NCBI GenBank assembly: GCA_913048545.1
Contig: CAJWWH010000008.1
Location: 1 to 29,280 of the forward strand
Length of the DNA stretch: 29,280 bases
Source: an uncultured Opitutia bacterium
Lineage (GTDB): Bacteria; Verrucomicrobiota; Verrucomicrobiae; Opitutales; MB11C04
Direction of reading: 5' to 3'
Below, in pieces: positions 7,806 through 16,217 of the stretch. Below the pieces are notes generated by a model. The model saw only the letters and a list, made by a program, of their open reading frames with translations. It did no database searches and had not been told where the DNA came from. The translations under genes were made by a program, and so were the position numbers. Each line of letters begins with the position of its first letter. Position 1 is the first letter of the stretch.

Positions 7806-9461
7806 CTAATTCGATTTATTTTTAATTTTTTTAAAGAATACCAAGGATAGAAAACCAGTGGTTAGAATGCATAAATAAACAAACCAGTCTCCGTATCGAA
7901 TGTAAAATGAACTCTTTTGAACTCGGGTGGTCTTGATGTTCATATCGAGCAGAGTGGCTCCTGCGAAGTAGATGCTGCCCGATTCATCTCTAAGCACTTC
8001 TCTTTGATTACCTTTTGCATCAATCCAACCCGACCAGCCGGCATTCCCACACCGCAAAAAAGGTTTCTGGGTTTCAATTGCCCGGAGAACCGAATGAGCC
8101 GCATGCTGTTCAGCACAACCCTCTTCGCCAAACCAGGCGTCGTTGGTGGTTACAAAAAATAGGTCCACTCCCGATAAAGCGGTTTCACGGCAAAGCCTGG
8201 GAAAAATATCTTCGTAGCAAATGAGAGGGCCAATTTTCAGGGGAGATAAACCATTTCCTTTCCTTTCAACGGTGAAAGTTTTTACTTCACTTCCCTTTTT
8301 AAAACTTCCCACCGGTCCAACTAATTTTCGTAATCCCGGAAGCCATTTAAATGGAAATGGCACATATTCTCCAAAAGGAACGAGTATTCTTTTGGCATAC
8401 CAATTATCCTGGAAACCAGTTTCCGGGAGAATTTCCGAAATGGTGTTATAAATGGCGTCTTCTCCTTTCAAAACCGCACCAATTAGTAAGGGAGTTTGAG
8501 TCTGCACGGCGAGTTCTTCCACCCAGGGGGAATCTTTATTCAGGGCATAGGGCGTGGATGCCTCCGGCCAAACTATTATATCGGGATTCATCAATCCTAA
8601 AAAAAGTGTCTGTCTTTTCAGGGTGTCTTTGTGAATCAGGGCATTCCCCCCCTTCCACTTTTCTTTCAGATAAGGTTGGCAGATCCCCACTTTAAAAATT
8701 TTATTTGCTTCGACATCTCCATTCCTGAACAGGAAAAAAGGGCTGATCATGAAAACAAATACAATCAGGACAAAATAGAAGTCCGGACAGAAATTCTTGA
8801 ACATCCCACCTTTTGCCCCCCGCCTCCTGACCAGCAAGTGGTGCAAATAACTTGCTATTCCCAGATTAAACAGAACCAGAAAAAAAGAAACACCCCACGA
8901 TCCAAGCCATTGGGATGTTTGAAGTAAGACTGGACGCTCCCATTGTGTGACCGATAACGGACACCATGGAAATCCGAGAGTAAATTGACAGCGTAACCAC
9001 TCGGTAGAAACCCAACCCGCAGGAAGAATCAGAAAAATTAGAAATCTTTTTGAAAAATTGCTTTGGGACGCAATTGGAACCAAAAAACGGGCCAGTAAAA
9101 ACCAGGGTAAATGGTAGAGCGAAAGAAGGACACAAGCCATCAACATTCCGCCCGGCGAAATATGCCTCATCCAACCGACCAAAGAAAGATGGTAAAGGAC
9201 ACCCGCAAGAAAGAATGCGATTGTGACTTCCCTGAAAGTCGGTCTGAAACAAAACCAAATAATAGCGGGCAGTAAGAAGAAATAAGCGCATTCCGGCGAG
9301 TCCCTCGGAGGCTGAGCAAGGAGCAGGAAAAAATAAGTGCCCGTCGAGGCAATCAATGGAATCCAAATCTTTCTCAAAAAGTTCAGAAAATTAAGTTCTC
9401 CCCACGGTAAATCAGGAAAGAGCACAGGAGTCCTGAGGAGTCTCAGAACTTGGCCTCGCAA
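7806..9461 (-). CDS. lnt: Apolipoprotein N-acyltransferase
   Basis: Lnt adds the third acyl chain to outer-membrane lipoproteins at the inner membrane. Multiple hydrophobic segments fill the N-terminal half, and a nitrilase-fold domain follows. The catalytic triad is visible as Glu300 (VWPEAS), Lys357 (WYAKRILVPFGEYVPF) and Cys415 (GPLICYEDIFPR), with TTNDAWFG and QHAAHSVLRAIET following. The start is uncertain. The longest frame (551 aa) begins with TTG at 9461 and overlaps dus by 50 bases. Another TTG at 9377 would begin just before IWIPLIAS, match the usual Lnt N-terminus better and give 523 aa with no overlap. GGGGAG lies about 20 bases before the latter. Its presence implies triacylated lipoproteins and a Gram-negative envelope, consistent with the lipoproteins at 23 and 27 kb. 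Confidence 0.93.
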   Translation of the reverse strand: MRGQVLRLLRTPVLFPDLPWGELNFLNFLRKIWIPLIASTGTYFFLLLAQPPRDSPECAYFFLLPAIIWFCFRPTFREVTIAFFLAGVLYHLSLVGWMRHISPGGMLMACVLLSLYHLPWFLLARFLVPIASQSNFSKRFLIFLILPAGWVSTEWLRCQFTLGFPWCPLSVTQWERPVLLQTSQWLGSWGVSFFLVLFNLGIASYLHHLLVRRRGAKGGMFKNFCPDFYFVLIVFVFMISPFFLFRNGDVEANKIFKVGICQPYLKEKWKGGNALIHKDTLKRQTLFLGLMNPDIIVWPEASTPYALNKDSPWVEELAVQTQTPLLIGAVLKGEDAIYNTISEILPETGFQDNWYAKRILVPFGEYVPFPFKWLPGLRKLVGPVGSFKKGSEVKTFTVERKGNGLSPLKIGPLICYEDIFPRLCRETALSGVDLFFVTTNDAWFGEEGCAEQHAAHSVLRAIETQKPFLRCGNAGWSGWIDAKGNQREVLRDESGSIYFAGATLLDMNIKTTRVQKSSFYIRYGDWFVYLCILTTGFLSLVFFKKIKNKSN

Positions 9462-10512
9462 CTAAACCTTCAAATGGTTCTGGATTAAAAGGTCGAACAT
9501 CATTCCCTTTTTCCTTGAGAAAAACAGAGCAAACCTTGAAAAGATCCCGGGCATTTTGAGCTCGGCGCATTCCATGCAGAAAACCGCCTTCCCGATCAAC
9601 AGATAACCCGACAAAATTTAAAAATTTTTTCATACGCCCGACATTTTTCCTCTCCTCAATCTCTGGCTTGTGCAGACCATCATACAATTCTTCAATGTAT
9701 TCATATACATCCAAGAGCTTTGGACGAAATATTGTGGAACCCGTCTGAGCTTCTCGAATTTGTCTAAAAATCCATGGATTACGAATGGCCGATCGACCAA
9801 TCATTACTCCATGGGCACCGGTAATATTTTTTAATTCACGGGCACTTTCGTACGAGGTCACATTTCCATTGAGTAAAACCGGACAATTCGCCAATTGAAC
9901 GGCTTCCCCAACATGCTTGTAACTGGGCACCGACCGGTAACCTCCTAAGACCGTTCGAGCATGCAAGCTAAGCAGATCAACCCCGGTTTCATTGATAATC
10001 CCCAATAAATCCCTAAAAAAACGATCATCTTCAAAGCCAATCCGCATCTTTACCGTTAGTAATGTGCTCACTTTCTTCCGAAGCATGAGCAAAATTTCTC
10101 GAATTTGTTTGGGCGTTCTAAGTAAACCACCTCCCACATTTTTCCTGAAAACACGGGGTGCCGGACATCCCAGGTTCAAATCTATCCCCGCAACTGGAAA
10201 AGCTCTAAACGCTTCAACTGTTCGTTTCAAATCTTCAATATTTTCACCAATTAATTGAGCAAACACGGGACGATCAGTAGGATTATCCGTAATTGAGGAA
10301 AGAATCTCAGGATCAATTCTTGAATGGGCATGCACCCGAAAAAACTCACTAAAGAAAAAATCGGGTGCTCCCCTGTTTGCCACCACCTTCATAAAGGGCA
10401 AGCCGGTCACATCCTGCATTGGAGCCAGTGCGGTGGGCCAATGCCCTTCAACCAAAGAACTTGGCAAGGACGAAACCGAGTGAGCCTCCCCTGATTTCAA
10501 GGTTGAAATCAC
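9412..10512 (-). CDS. tRNA-dihydrouridine synthase (Dus family, DusB-like)
   Basis: This FMN enzyme reduces uridine to dihydrouridine in tRNA D-loops. The 366-aa protein carries the family marks: ALAPMQDVTGLPF near residue 29, the catalytic Cys116 in DLNLGCPAPRVFRKNVGGGLL, Lys155 in TVKMRIGF, the SLHART step and the FMN phosphate loop GVMIGRSAIRNPWIF. The specificity class (DusA, B or C) is not certain, and the C-terminal helical domain is DusB-like. The start is GTG at 10512, with GAGGAA directly adjoining. In-frame TTG codons shortly downstream are alternatives, since the first about 24 residues precede the barrel and look non-conserved. It lies 21 bases after the DUF151 gene and overlaps or abuts lnt. 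Confidence 0.92.
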   Translation of the reverse strand: MISTLKSGEAHSVSSLPSSLVEGHWPTALAPMQDVTGLPFMKVVANRGAPDFFFSEFFRVHAHSRIDPEILSSITDNPTDRPVFAQLIGENIEDLKRTVEAFRAFPVAGIDLNLGCPAPRVFRKNVGGGLLRTPKQIREILLMLRKKVSTLLTVKMRIGFEDDRFFRDLLGIINETGVDLLSLHARTVLGGYRSVPSYKHVGEAVQLANCPVLLNGNVTSYESARELKNITGAHGVMIGRSAIRNPWIFRQIREAQTGSTIFRPKLLDVYEYIEELYDGLHKPEIEERKNVGRMKKFLNFVGLSVDREGGFLHGMRRAQNARDLFKVCSVFLKEKGNDVRPFNPEPFEGLVARPSSETPQDSCALS

Positions 10513-10533
10513 TTCCTCATGCTAAACTCAGAC

Positions 10534-10977
10534 TTAATCCTGCTTACGCAGGATACGCTCCAGGATCTCAGACATATCCTCGACATTCTCAAGAACTTTA
10601 TTTGCGACATGAATCGGTTGCTTCATCTGCAAGGCAAGCACAATGGAGTCACTCGGACGGGCGTCCAACTCAATTATCTTTTTCCCCAGTTCATTTTCCA
10701 TTTGTAAAATTATCCGGGCAAAAAAAGTTCCCTCGTCCACATCGTTAATCACCACCCGTTCGATCTTGGTTTCCAATCCTCTCAAAATCAGACCAATCAG
10801 ATCATGAGTGAGTGGTCTCTCCTTTTTAACCTGATTAATGGTCATGTTGATCGCATTGCCAATCGCGGGGTCAACATAAATGACGAATGTCTTTTGATCA
10901 TTACCCAAAAAGATTGCACATCCATTAGATGTTGGCATTACTCCCTTTACGGTGACTTCCATAGAGTCATTATTCAT
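10534..10977 (-). CDS. Bifunctional nuclease family protein (DUF151)
   Basis: The C-terminal two thirds match the DUF151/BFN domain closely: AIFLGNDQKTFVIYVDP, KERPLTHDLIGLIL, ERVVINDVDEGTFFARI and the hallmark LDARPSDSIVLALQMKQPIHVANKVLE. Homologues include plant bifunctional nucleases and mycobacterial Rv-type proteins. The bacterial role is unclear, so no specific function is claimed. The first ATG at 10977 gives 147 aa. A GTG at 11016 would add 13 poorly conserved residues, and the ATG is preferred. The gene heads the minus-strand block DUF151-dus-lnt and is divergent from aroK, with 66 bases between them. That spacer probably holds both promoters. Confidence 0.87.
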   Translation of the reverse strand: MNNDSMEVTVKGVMPTSNGCAIFLGNDQKTFVIYVDPAIGNAINMTINQVKKERPLTHDLIGLILRGLETKIERVVINDVDEGTFFARIILQMENELGKKIIELDARPSDSIVLALQMKQPIHVANKVLENVEDMSEILERILRKQD

Positions 10978-11036
10978 GTAAATATTATTCCCACTTTTTC
11001 CAAGTTTCGCAAGCACTTATCAATTTCTATTTTCCT

Positions 11037-11040
11037 GGAG
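11037..11040 (+). promoter_or_regulatory. Shine-Dalgarno-like GGAG deciding the aroK start
   Basis: GGAG lies three bases before the ATG at 11044. The frame itself is open further upstream, but the sequence there is antisense to the DUF151 gene. The first residues of the shikimate kinase fold follow this ATG directly, so the site supports it as the real start. The spacing is shorter than ideal. Confidence 0.5.
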
Positions 11041-11043
11041 TTT

Positions 11044-11583
11044 ATGAATCCAAATGAAAATCACGGGGTATTCCCCAATCTGTACTTAATCGGATTCATG
11101 GGAACGGGAAAAAGCTCATCAGGTAAATTATCCGCTCAGAAAATTGGGCTTCAGTTCATTGACTCGGATCAGGAAATTGAAAAGACAAGCGGACTGTCAA
11201 TCCGTACGATTTTTGAGACTCAGGGAGAAGAAAGGTTTCGGGAATTTGAAAAAGATTTTATTCTTACCGGACATTCCCCAAGCGGTAATTTAATTTCCTG
11301 CGGTGGAGGACTTCCTATACCCCAGGGAATGATTGAAACTTTAAAATCCAAAGGGCTGGTCTTGTGCCTTTGGGCCTCCCCCGAGACCATTTTGAGAAGA
11401 ACATCGGGTAATACTTCCCGTCCCCTGCTTCAAAACGATGCCCCCCGGAATAAGATAGAAAAACTCCTTCATGAACGGGAAGAGAGATACCGTCTCGCGG
11501 ATGGAATTATTTCAACTGATAATAAAAGTGAGCAGGAGGTGGCCAATGACATTTCGAAGCATTACCTTGAGTCATTACACTGA
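11044..11583 (+). CDS. aroK: Shikimate kinase
   Basis: The 179-aa protein phosphorylates shikimate with ATP, the fifth step from DAHP in aromatic amino acid synthesis. The P-loop is GFMGTGKS (residues 17-24). The shikimate-binding Asp lies in FIDSDQEIE (about residues 39-45), followed by RFREFE and SCGGGLP, which is the substrate-binding glycine loop. The LID region is recognisable around RRTSGNTSRPLL, with ERYRLAD behind it. The length is typical for AroK. The ATG at 11044 was chosen over a much longer upstream extension because homology starts there and GGAG precedes it. The stop is one base from the 3' end of the convergent thioesterase gene, so transcripts must run into each other or end abruptly. 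Confidence 0.94.
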   Translation: MNPNENHGVFPNLYLIGFMGTGKSSSGKLSAQKIGLQFIDSDQEIEKTSGLSIRTIFETQGEERFREFEKDFILTGHSPSGNLISCGGGLPIPQGMIETLKSKGLVLCLWASPETILRRTSGNTSRPLLQNDAPRNKIEKLLHEREERYRLADGIISTDNKSEQEVANDISKHYLESLH

Positions 11584-11584
11584 A

Positions 11585-11989
11585 TTATATCTCAAATTTC
11601 TTTCGGACTGACTCCAGGAATTCCGGTGGTGGCCGGAGTACCCGGCCCTCACCAGAAACAAATGCATGCTTCGTATATCCTGAAGCAATTGGATCAGTAT
11701 TCCTCCGAACAGTATATTCGGCGAAGATACGAACAGTGGGAATCTTTTTAATTTCAACCTGAACTTGCAGGCGGTCATCAAAAAAAGCGGGAGAATGAAA
11801 GGATGCCTCGCAGGAAAGCACGGGCAGGAAGAAATCATTCCTTTCGAGTTGTTTATAGGGAAAACCCAATTGATCCAACAATTCAATCCGAGCAATCTCA
11901 AACCAGGTAAAGTAATTTGCATGATAAACCACCCCCATTTTATCGGTCTCTTTATATCGCACTCGAATGTCAACGCTTGCCGAAAGCAT
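11585..11989 (-). CDS. YbgC/4-hydroxybenzoyl-CoA thioesterase family acyl-CoA thioesterase
   Basis: The 134-aa hot-dog fold protein opens with the diagnostic YbgC segment VRYKETDKMGVVYHANYFTWFEIAR, where Asp16 is the expected catalytic acid and His23 lies nearby. The family hydrolyses short- or medium-chain acyl-CoA or acyl-ACP, and in proteobacteria it sits with tol-pal genes, which are absent here. The start ATG is backed by GGAAG (11993-11997 on the complement) three bases upstream. It is convergent with aroK (1 base apart) and divergent from the anchored protein at 12040, leaving 50 bases for two start regions. The physiological substrate cannot be read from the sequence. Confidence 0.9.
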   Translation of the reverse strand: MLSASVDIRVRYKETDKMGVVYHANYFTWFEIARIELLDQLGFPYKQLERNDFFLPVLSCEASFHSPAFFDDRLQVQVEIKKIPTVRIFAEYTVRRNTDPIASGYTKHAFVSGEGRVLRPPPEFLESVRKKFEI

Positions 11990-12039
11990 AATCTTCCATT
12001 ACTCAAAAAAACGCAAATAATGCAACGAATGAATTTTTA

Positions 12040-12660
12040 ATGGCCATTTCAAAAAAAGAAAGATCTCTCTCAATATGGGTAGGCATCGCGATTGGCGTGG
12101 CGGTTTCATCAATGCTCGTTCGTTATGCACTGCAAAAAAAAACGGAACAAACTCAGGAACGGCCAGGTAATTATAAATCCCAAACCTGTGCCGCAGACGG
12201 TAGTCCGTTCGATGCACTACCGGTTCAAATCAAAAAGAAAATCCCGCATGGTATTGTGGTTTACTTCGAAAATAACCAAACCGAAACTGATAACAATTCC
12301 GCACTTCATACAAGAACATGGATTATTGAATCCGCGGGATCTTTCCGGTCGGAAAGATTATTCGTTTCGGTTAAACAAAAATCCACTCAATCAACTTTTA
12401 CAGATGAGGGTGAGTTCTTTTTCCACCGGGCATCCGAGCTCTATCTTAAGCCCTTTCCGGGGGTAAAAAAAATAAATATAGAAAACAGCTTGGATCCGGA
12501 AAAATACAAAATTATTGGAAGGAATTCGAAAACAGATGAATGGATTCTCCAGATCAAAGACTTTTCACCCCTTGGTTTTCGGAATTCTCTGCAGCGATTG
12601 AAAGGGATGAAAAATCTCATCTCCACGATTAATCTCATTCCCTGGGTATCGGACAGATGA
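12040..12660 (+). CDS. Uncharacterised protein with N-terminal membrane anchor
   Basis: I do not recognise this 206-aa protein. It begins with a charged stretch (KKER), then a single hydrophobic segment at about residues 11-28 (LSIWVGIAIGVAVSSMLV), followed by RYALQKK and a soluble part of about 170 residues. This suggests an inner-membrane anchored protein, probably facing the periplasm, although the positive charges flanking both sides leave topology open. The soluble part alternates beta-like strands (HGIVVYFEN, TRTWIIES, ERLFVSVKQ, EWILQIKDF) and contains a lone Cys. It is single-copy in this window, divergent from the thioesterase and closed by an intrinsic terminator 9 bases downstream, so it appears to be monocistronic. 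Confidence 0.7.
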   Translation: MAISKKERSLSIWVGIAIGVAVSSMLVRYALQKKTEQTQERPGNYKSQTCAADGSPFDALPVQIKKKIPHGIVVYFENNQTETDNNSALHTRTWIIESAGSFRSERLFVSVKQKSTQSTFTDEGEFFFHRASELYLKPFPGVKKINIENSLDPEKYKIIGRNSKTDEWILQIKDFSPLGFRNSLQRLKGMKNLISTINLIPWVSDR

Positions 12661-12669
12661 TAGAAAACC

Positions 12670-12703
12670 ACCCTTTATCTCGTTGACCCAAAGGGTTTTT
12701 TTT
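12670..12703 (+). terminator. Intrinsic terminator after the anchored protein gene
   Basis: ACCCTTT (12670-12676) pairs with AAAGGGT (12690-12696) across a 13-base loop, and an eight-T run (12696-12703) follows. A smaller ACCC/GGGT hairpin within the same span is an alternative fold. The position directly after the stop at 12660 and before tig fits a plus-strand terminator separating the two units. Confidence 0.72.
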
Positions 12704-12785
12704 AGTTTAATTTAACCTTGTGTTGTGCTTCGTGCATTTTCACATAAATCAACATACTACAATCCTTATTCCTCGATCCAAAAAC

Positions 12786-14135
12786 GTGAATTTAGAAATT
12801 AAAGAGGCGGGAGACGCCCGCAAAATTGTCAATGTTACTTTCGACTCGGAAGAAATGAATGTAAAAGACAGGGAGGTGTGCAAAGAGCTCAGCCGGATTG
12901 CCAACATCCCGGGTTTCCGAAAAGGGAAAGCACCGGAGCAGGTTATCCGTAAACGGTATGCCAGTGAGCTCAGCCAAGAATTAAGCCGAAAAATTTCCAC
13001 CGCAGCTTATGAAGCGGTTCTAGACCACAAAGACATCAAGGTCTACTCAATACTTAAAGTTGAACCAGGCGAGATAAAGTCCGGCACACCCGCTTCGATC
13101 GAGGTGACGGTGGATATAGAGCCTGAATTTGATCTGCCCAACTACAGTGATTTTGAACTTTCTGTTCAGCCTACTGCTGTGGAGGACGAAGATGTTGAAA
13201 AAGAATTAAACGCACTTTGTGATCAGAGAGCATCGTTCGAAGAAGTCGACCGTCCAATTGTCGAGGGGGATTATGTGAAGTGCTCCTATGAAGGTATGCT
13301 CGACGATTCCCCGGTTGCCGAACTTCTTCCCGATAAACCAATGTATGGAAAACAGTCCAACACATGGGAAGAAGCGGGCCAGGCAAAAGGTTTGGGAGTG
13401 GATGCTATTGCACAGGCCGTAATCGGCATGAAAAAGGAAGATAAAAAAGAGGTTGAGGCCAATTTTCCGGACGATTTTGAGGTTGCTCCTCTCGCCGGAA
13501 AAAAAGTAATCTATTCTCTTGAAATTCACGAAATCCGTGAAAAGAAAGCACCCTCCCCGGACAACGAAGATTTCCTAAAGTCTCTCAAAGCGGAAAATGT
13601 GGAGGATCTGAAAAAGAAAATTAAAGACGATCTTCTATCCCGGAAAGAGCGCGAAAATGTGGACGGTAAACGAAGTCAAATTACCCAAAAATTTATTGAA
13701 CTACCTGATTTCCCTCTCCCCCAACAGGCAGTGGAGGACGAGGCGAAAGCCATTTTCCAATCCAATGTTCAACGGGCGATGCAACAGGGAGCCAAGCAGG
13801 AAGACATGGAAAGCAAAAGAGATGAGATGTGGAAAGAATCACAGGTACAAGCTCAGGCCCGGGTGAAAATAACCATCACTCTCGGACGAATTGCGGAAAT
13901 CGAAAAAGTGGAAGTGACCAATGAAGATCTCGCTCAGGCGGCAGCACGCGAAGCGATGATGATGCGAACTGAACCGCAGGCCTATGTGGAAGAATTAGCC
14001 AAGGATCAGGCTCGAATTAACCGTCTTCGCCAGGATGTCCTGCACGATAAAACTCTCGAACTGGTTGCATCCAAAGCAAAGGAGAAGATGGAGGAAAAGA
14101 AAGAGGAAGAGGACAAGAAGGAGAAGAAAGTTTGA
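12786..14135 (+). CDS. tig: Trigger factor (ribosome-associated chaperone/PPIase)
   Basis: Trigger factor binds at the ribosome exit and folds nascent chains. The N-terminal domain has the ribosome-docking motif as IPGFRKGKAPEQVIRKRY. A divergent FKBP-like domain spans roughly residues 150-245 (VEGDYVKCSYEG ... IGMKKEDKKEVEANFP ... LAGKKVIYSLEIHEI). A long helical C-terminal domain ends in a Lys/Glu-rich tail (KEKMEEKKEEEDKKEKK). The GTG at 12786 is chosen as start because NLEIKEAGDARK matches the canonical N-terminus. The frame extends 22 codons further up but reads as noise. That gives 449 aa, the usual length. TACAAT at 12758-12763 is a possible -10 box without a good -35. It is followed 57 bases later by clpP and then clpX, the classic order. 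Confidence 0.95.
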   Translation: MNLEIKEAGDARKIVNVTFDSEEMNVKDREVCKELSRIANIPGFRKGKAPEQVIRKRYASELSQELSRKISTAAYEAVLDHKDIKVYSILKVEPGEIKSGTPASIEVTVDIEPEFDLPNYSDFELSVQPTAVEDEDVEKELNALCDQRASFEEVDRPIVEGDYVKCSYEGMLDDSPVAELLPDKPMYGKQSNTWEEAGQAKGLGVDAIAQAVIGMKKEDKKEVEANFPDDFEVAPLAGKKVIYSLEIHEIREKKAPSPDNEDFLKSLKAENVEDLKKKIKDDLLSRKERENVDGKRSQITQKFIELPDFPLPQQAVEDEAKAIFQSNVQRAMQQGAKQEDMESKRDEMWKESQVQAQARVKITITLGRIAEIEKVEVTNEDLAQAAAREAMMMRTEPQAYVEELAKDQARINRLRQDVLHDKTLELVASKAKEKMEEKKEEEDKKEKKV

Positions 14136-14192
14136 GAAATTGAAGGTGAACACACACACTGATTATTTTAATTAACCAAAAAATTTAAAAAA

Positions 14193-14792
14193 ATGGGAGC
14201 TTATTTACCACTACCGTATGTCTATGAACGTGAAGGTCGCCAAGAACGGGCCTGGGATATTTACAGTCGATTACTTCGGGATCGAATTGTTTTTGTAGGA
14301 ACGCCTATTGATGATTATGTGGCAAATTCAATTATCGCACAGTTGCTCTTTCTTCAAATGGAAGATCCCAAAAAAGATATTCATGTGTACATTAACTCCC
14401 CGGGTGGAAGCGTATCCGATGGGATGGCAATTTATGACACCCTGAATTTTATGGAATGTGATATTGTCACTTATTGCATTGGAATGGCGGCGAGTATGAG
14501 CACGGTTCTCCTTGCTGCAGGGACTCCGGGTAAGCGATTTGCACTTCCCAATAGCCGGGTTATGATACACCAACCCAGTGGCGGTGCGGGTGGGCAGACA
14601 TCAGATATTTCAATCGCCGCCAAGGAGATTCTTCGTTGGAGACAGACAATCAATGAGATTCTCTCCGAGCACAGCGGCAAGACAATTGAACAACTCGAAA
14701 AAGATTCCGACCGGGATTATTACATGTCTGCAACCGAAGCAAAAGAGTATGGATTGGTGGATGAAGTGATTTCTAAAAAACCAAAAGAGTAA
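14193..14792 (+). CDS. clpP: ATP-dependent Clp protease proteolytic subunit
   Basis: The 199-aa serine protease forms the 14-mer chamber fed by ClpX. The catalytic triad is Ser101 (GMAASMS), His126 (VMIHQPSGG) and Asp175 (DRDYYMS). The glycine-rich oxyanion loop is INSPGGSV, and GLVDEVI ends the fold. The active-site serine context reads MAASMST where most ClpPs have QAASMGA, a mild variation. Only a short N-terminal segment precedes [11 protein letters not shown], with no evident long propeptide. It lies 57 bases after tig and 11 bases before clpX, so clpP and clpX are certainly cotranscribed. Confidence 0.97.
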   Translation: MGAYLPLPYVYEREGRQERAWDIYSRLLRDRIVFVGTPIDDYVANSIIAQLLFLQMEDPKKDIHVYINSPGGSVSDGMAIYDTLNFMECDIVTYCIGMAASMSTVLLAAGTPGKRFALPNSRVMIHQPSGGAGGQTSDISIAAKEILRWRQTINEILSEHSGKTIEQLEKDSDRDYYMSATEAKEYGLVDEVISKKPKE

Positions 14793-14803
14793 TTTGGATT
14801 ACG

Positions 14804-16108
14804 ATGGCTAAACCGACAAAAATAAACTTTTGCTCATTTTGTGGAAAACCGCAGGGTGAGGTCAAAAAGATGATTGCCGGTCCCGCCGGGGTTTATATTT
14901 GTGACTCCTGTGTTCGGGTTTGTAAAACTATAATTGACCGGGAACTTGGCGAAAAAGCTTCGCCACAATCTCCTGCCAAAGGGTCCGAGGAAAAACCGGT
15001 GTTTAACCTGCAAAGACCGAGTGTGATTAAAGCATTTTTGGATCAACATGTCATCGGACAGGAACACGCAAAAAAAGTCTTATCCGTCGCAGTTCATAAC
15101 CATTACAAACGACTCGCTTCCGAACTCAATATTGGGGAAAATAAGTTGGATCAGTTCTCCTCCAGCGATCTCGATGATGTTGAAATTGAAAAAAGTAATG
15201 TATTACTTATCGGTCCGACTGGAAGTGGGAAAACCTATCTTGCCCGCACGCTCGCACGCATGCTCGATGTCCCCTTTGCCATTGCCGATGCCACCACTTT
15301 AACCGAGGCCGGGTATGTGGGAGATGATGTTGAGAATATCGTGCTTCGTCTTCTGCAGTCCGCTGACCACAATGTGGAAAAAGCGCAATGCGGAATTATT
15401 TATGTCGATGAGATCGATAAAATAGGTCGGAAAACCGATAATGTCTCGATCACCAGGGATGTGTCCGGAGAAGGAGTCCAACAGGCTCTGCTTAAGATTT
15501 TGGAGGGTACTATTTGTAATGTTCCGCCACAGGGAGGAAGGAAACATCCTAATCAGGAATACATCCAATTGGACACCTCCAATATCTTGTTCATATGTGG
15601 GGGAGCCTTCGTGGATCTTGATCAGATTGTAGAACAACGCACTGGAAACCGGATGGTTGGATATTCAGCGGACGCCCCCAAAGAATCTCACGAATTACTG
15701 GCGGAAGTAAAACCGGAGGATCTGGTGAAATACGGTTTGATTCCTGAATTCATTGGCCGACTTCCCATTCTATCAGTTCTGGACGAATTAACCCGGCCGG
15801 AATTAGTCCGAATTTTAAAAGAAACTAAAAATTCCCTGCTCAAACAATACCGGAAACTGTTTTTAATGGAGGGTGCCCACTTGCGCTTTACCCGCGAAGC
15901 TATTCTTGCTATTGCCCAGCAGGCAGTTGAAATGAAGACCGGTGCCCGCGCACTTCGTTCAATTATGGAGACAATCATGCTCGATATAATGTACGATTTA
16001 CCTGCGATTGATGGTGCGGTTGAAGTACTGATCAGTGCCGGTGTGGTCAAAGGAAAAGCAAAAGCGAAAGTTACCCCGATCGAACCCGAAAAGTTGGACG
16101 CGGCTTAG
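14804..16108 (+). CDS. clpX: ATP-dependent Clp protease ATP-binding subunit ClpX
   Basis: The 434-aa AAA+ unfoldase recognises tagged substrates and translocates them into ClpP. The N-terminal C4 zinc-binding domain uses Cys10, Cys13, Cys33 and Cys36. Walker A is GPTGSGKT (137-144), the pore loop is AGYVGDDVE, Walker B is [10 protein letters not shown], and an RKH-type loop is visible as [11 protein letters not shown]. Sensor and arginine-finger segments lie around [13 protein letters not shown] and the C-terminal [12 protein letters not shown]. The start ATG gives the canonical zinc domain. It is the last gene of tig-clpP-clpX. The 109 bases that follow (16109-16217) hold no gene, and I see no strong terminator hairpin in them. 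Confidence 0.97.
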   Translation: MAKPTKINFCSFCGKPQGEVKKMIAGPAGVYICDSCVRVCKTIIDRELGEKASPQSPAKGSEEKPVFNLQRPSVIKAFLDQHVIGQEHAKKVLSVAVHNHYKRLASELNIGENKLDQFSSSDLDDVEIEKSNVLLIGPTGSGKTYLARTLARMLDVPFAIADATTLTEAGYVGDDVENIVLRLLQSADHNVEKAQCGIIYVDEIDKIGRKTDNVSITRDVSGEGVQQALLKILEGTICNVPPQGGRKHPNQEYIQLDTSNILFICGGAFVDLDQIVEQRTGNRMVGYSADAPKESHELLAEVKPEDLVKYGLIPEFIGRLPILSVLDELTRPELVRILKETKNSLLKQYRKLFLMEGAHLRFTREAILAIAQQAVEMKTGARALRSIMETIMLDIMYDLPAIDGAVEVLISAGVVKGKAKAKVTPIEPEKLDAA

Positions 16109-16217
16109 CCCTTTTGCTATATACGCTTACTATTTAATCACAGCTGTTACTCTACTACTCAAAGTTTCAGTGAATTAGTTTAGTGTATGTGAATGTGAAC
16201 CATAATTGTGCTTCAAA

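Noticed and set aside
7917..8927. Series of plus-strand open frames inside lnt
   Set aside because: They overlap each other and lnt, and their low-complexity Pro/Arg/Ser products look like shadows of a conserved gene.
10804..11043. Upstream extension of aroK by about 80 residues
   Set aside because: The extension is antisense to the DUF151 gene and has no similarity to the shikimate kinase fold. GGAG precedes the ATG at 11044.
12720..12785. 22-codon extension of tig
   Set aside because: The canonical trigger factor N-terminus begins at the GTG at 12786, and the extension reads as noise.
16109..16217. Possible small RNA or terminator after clpX
   Set aside because: I see no stem of convincing length and no T run, so nothing can be supported.
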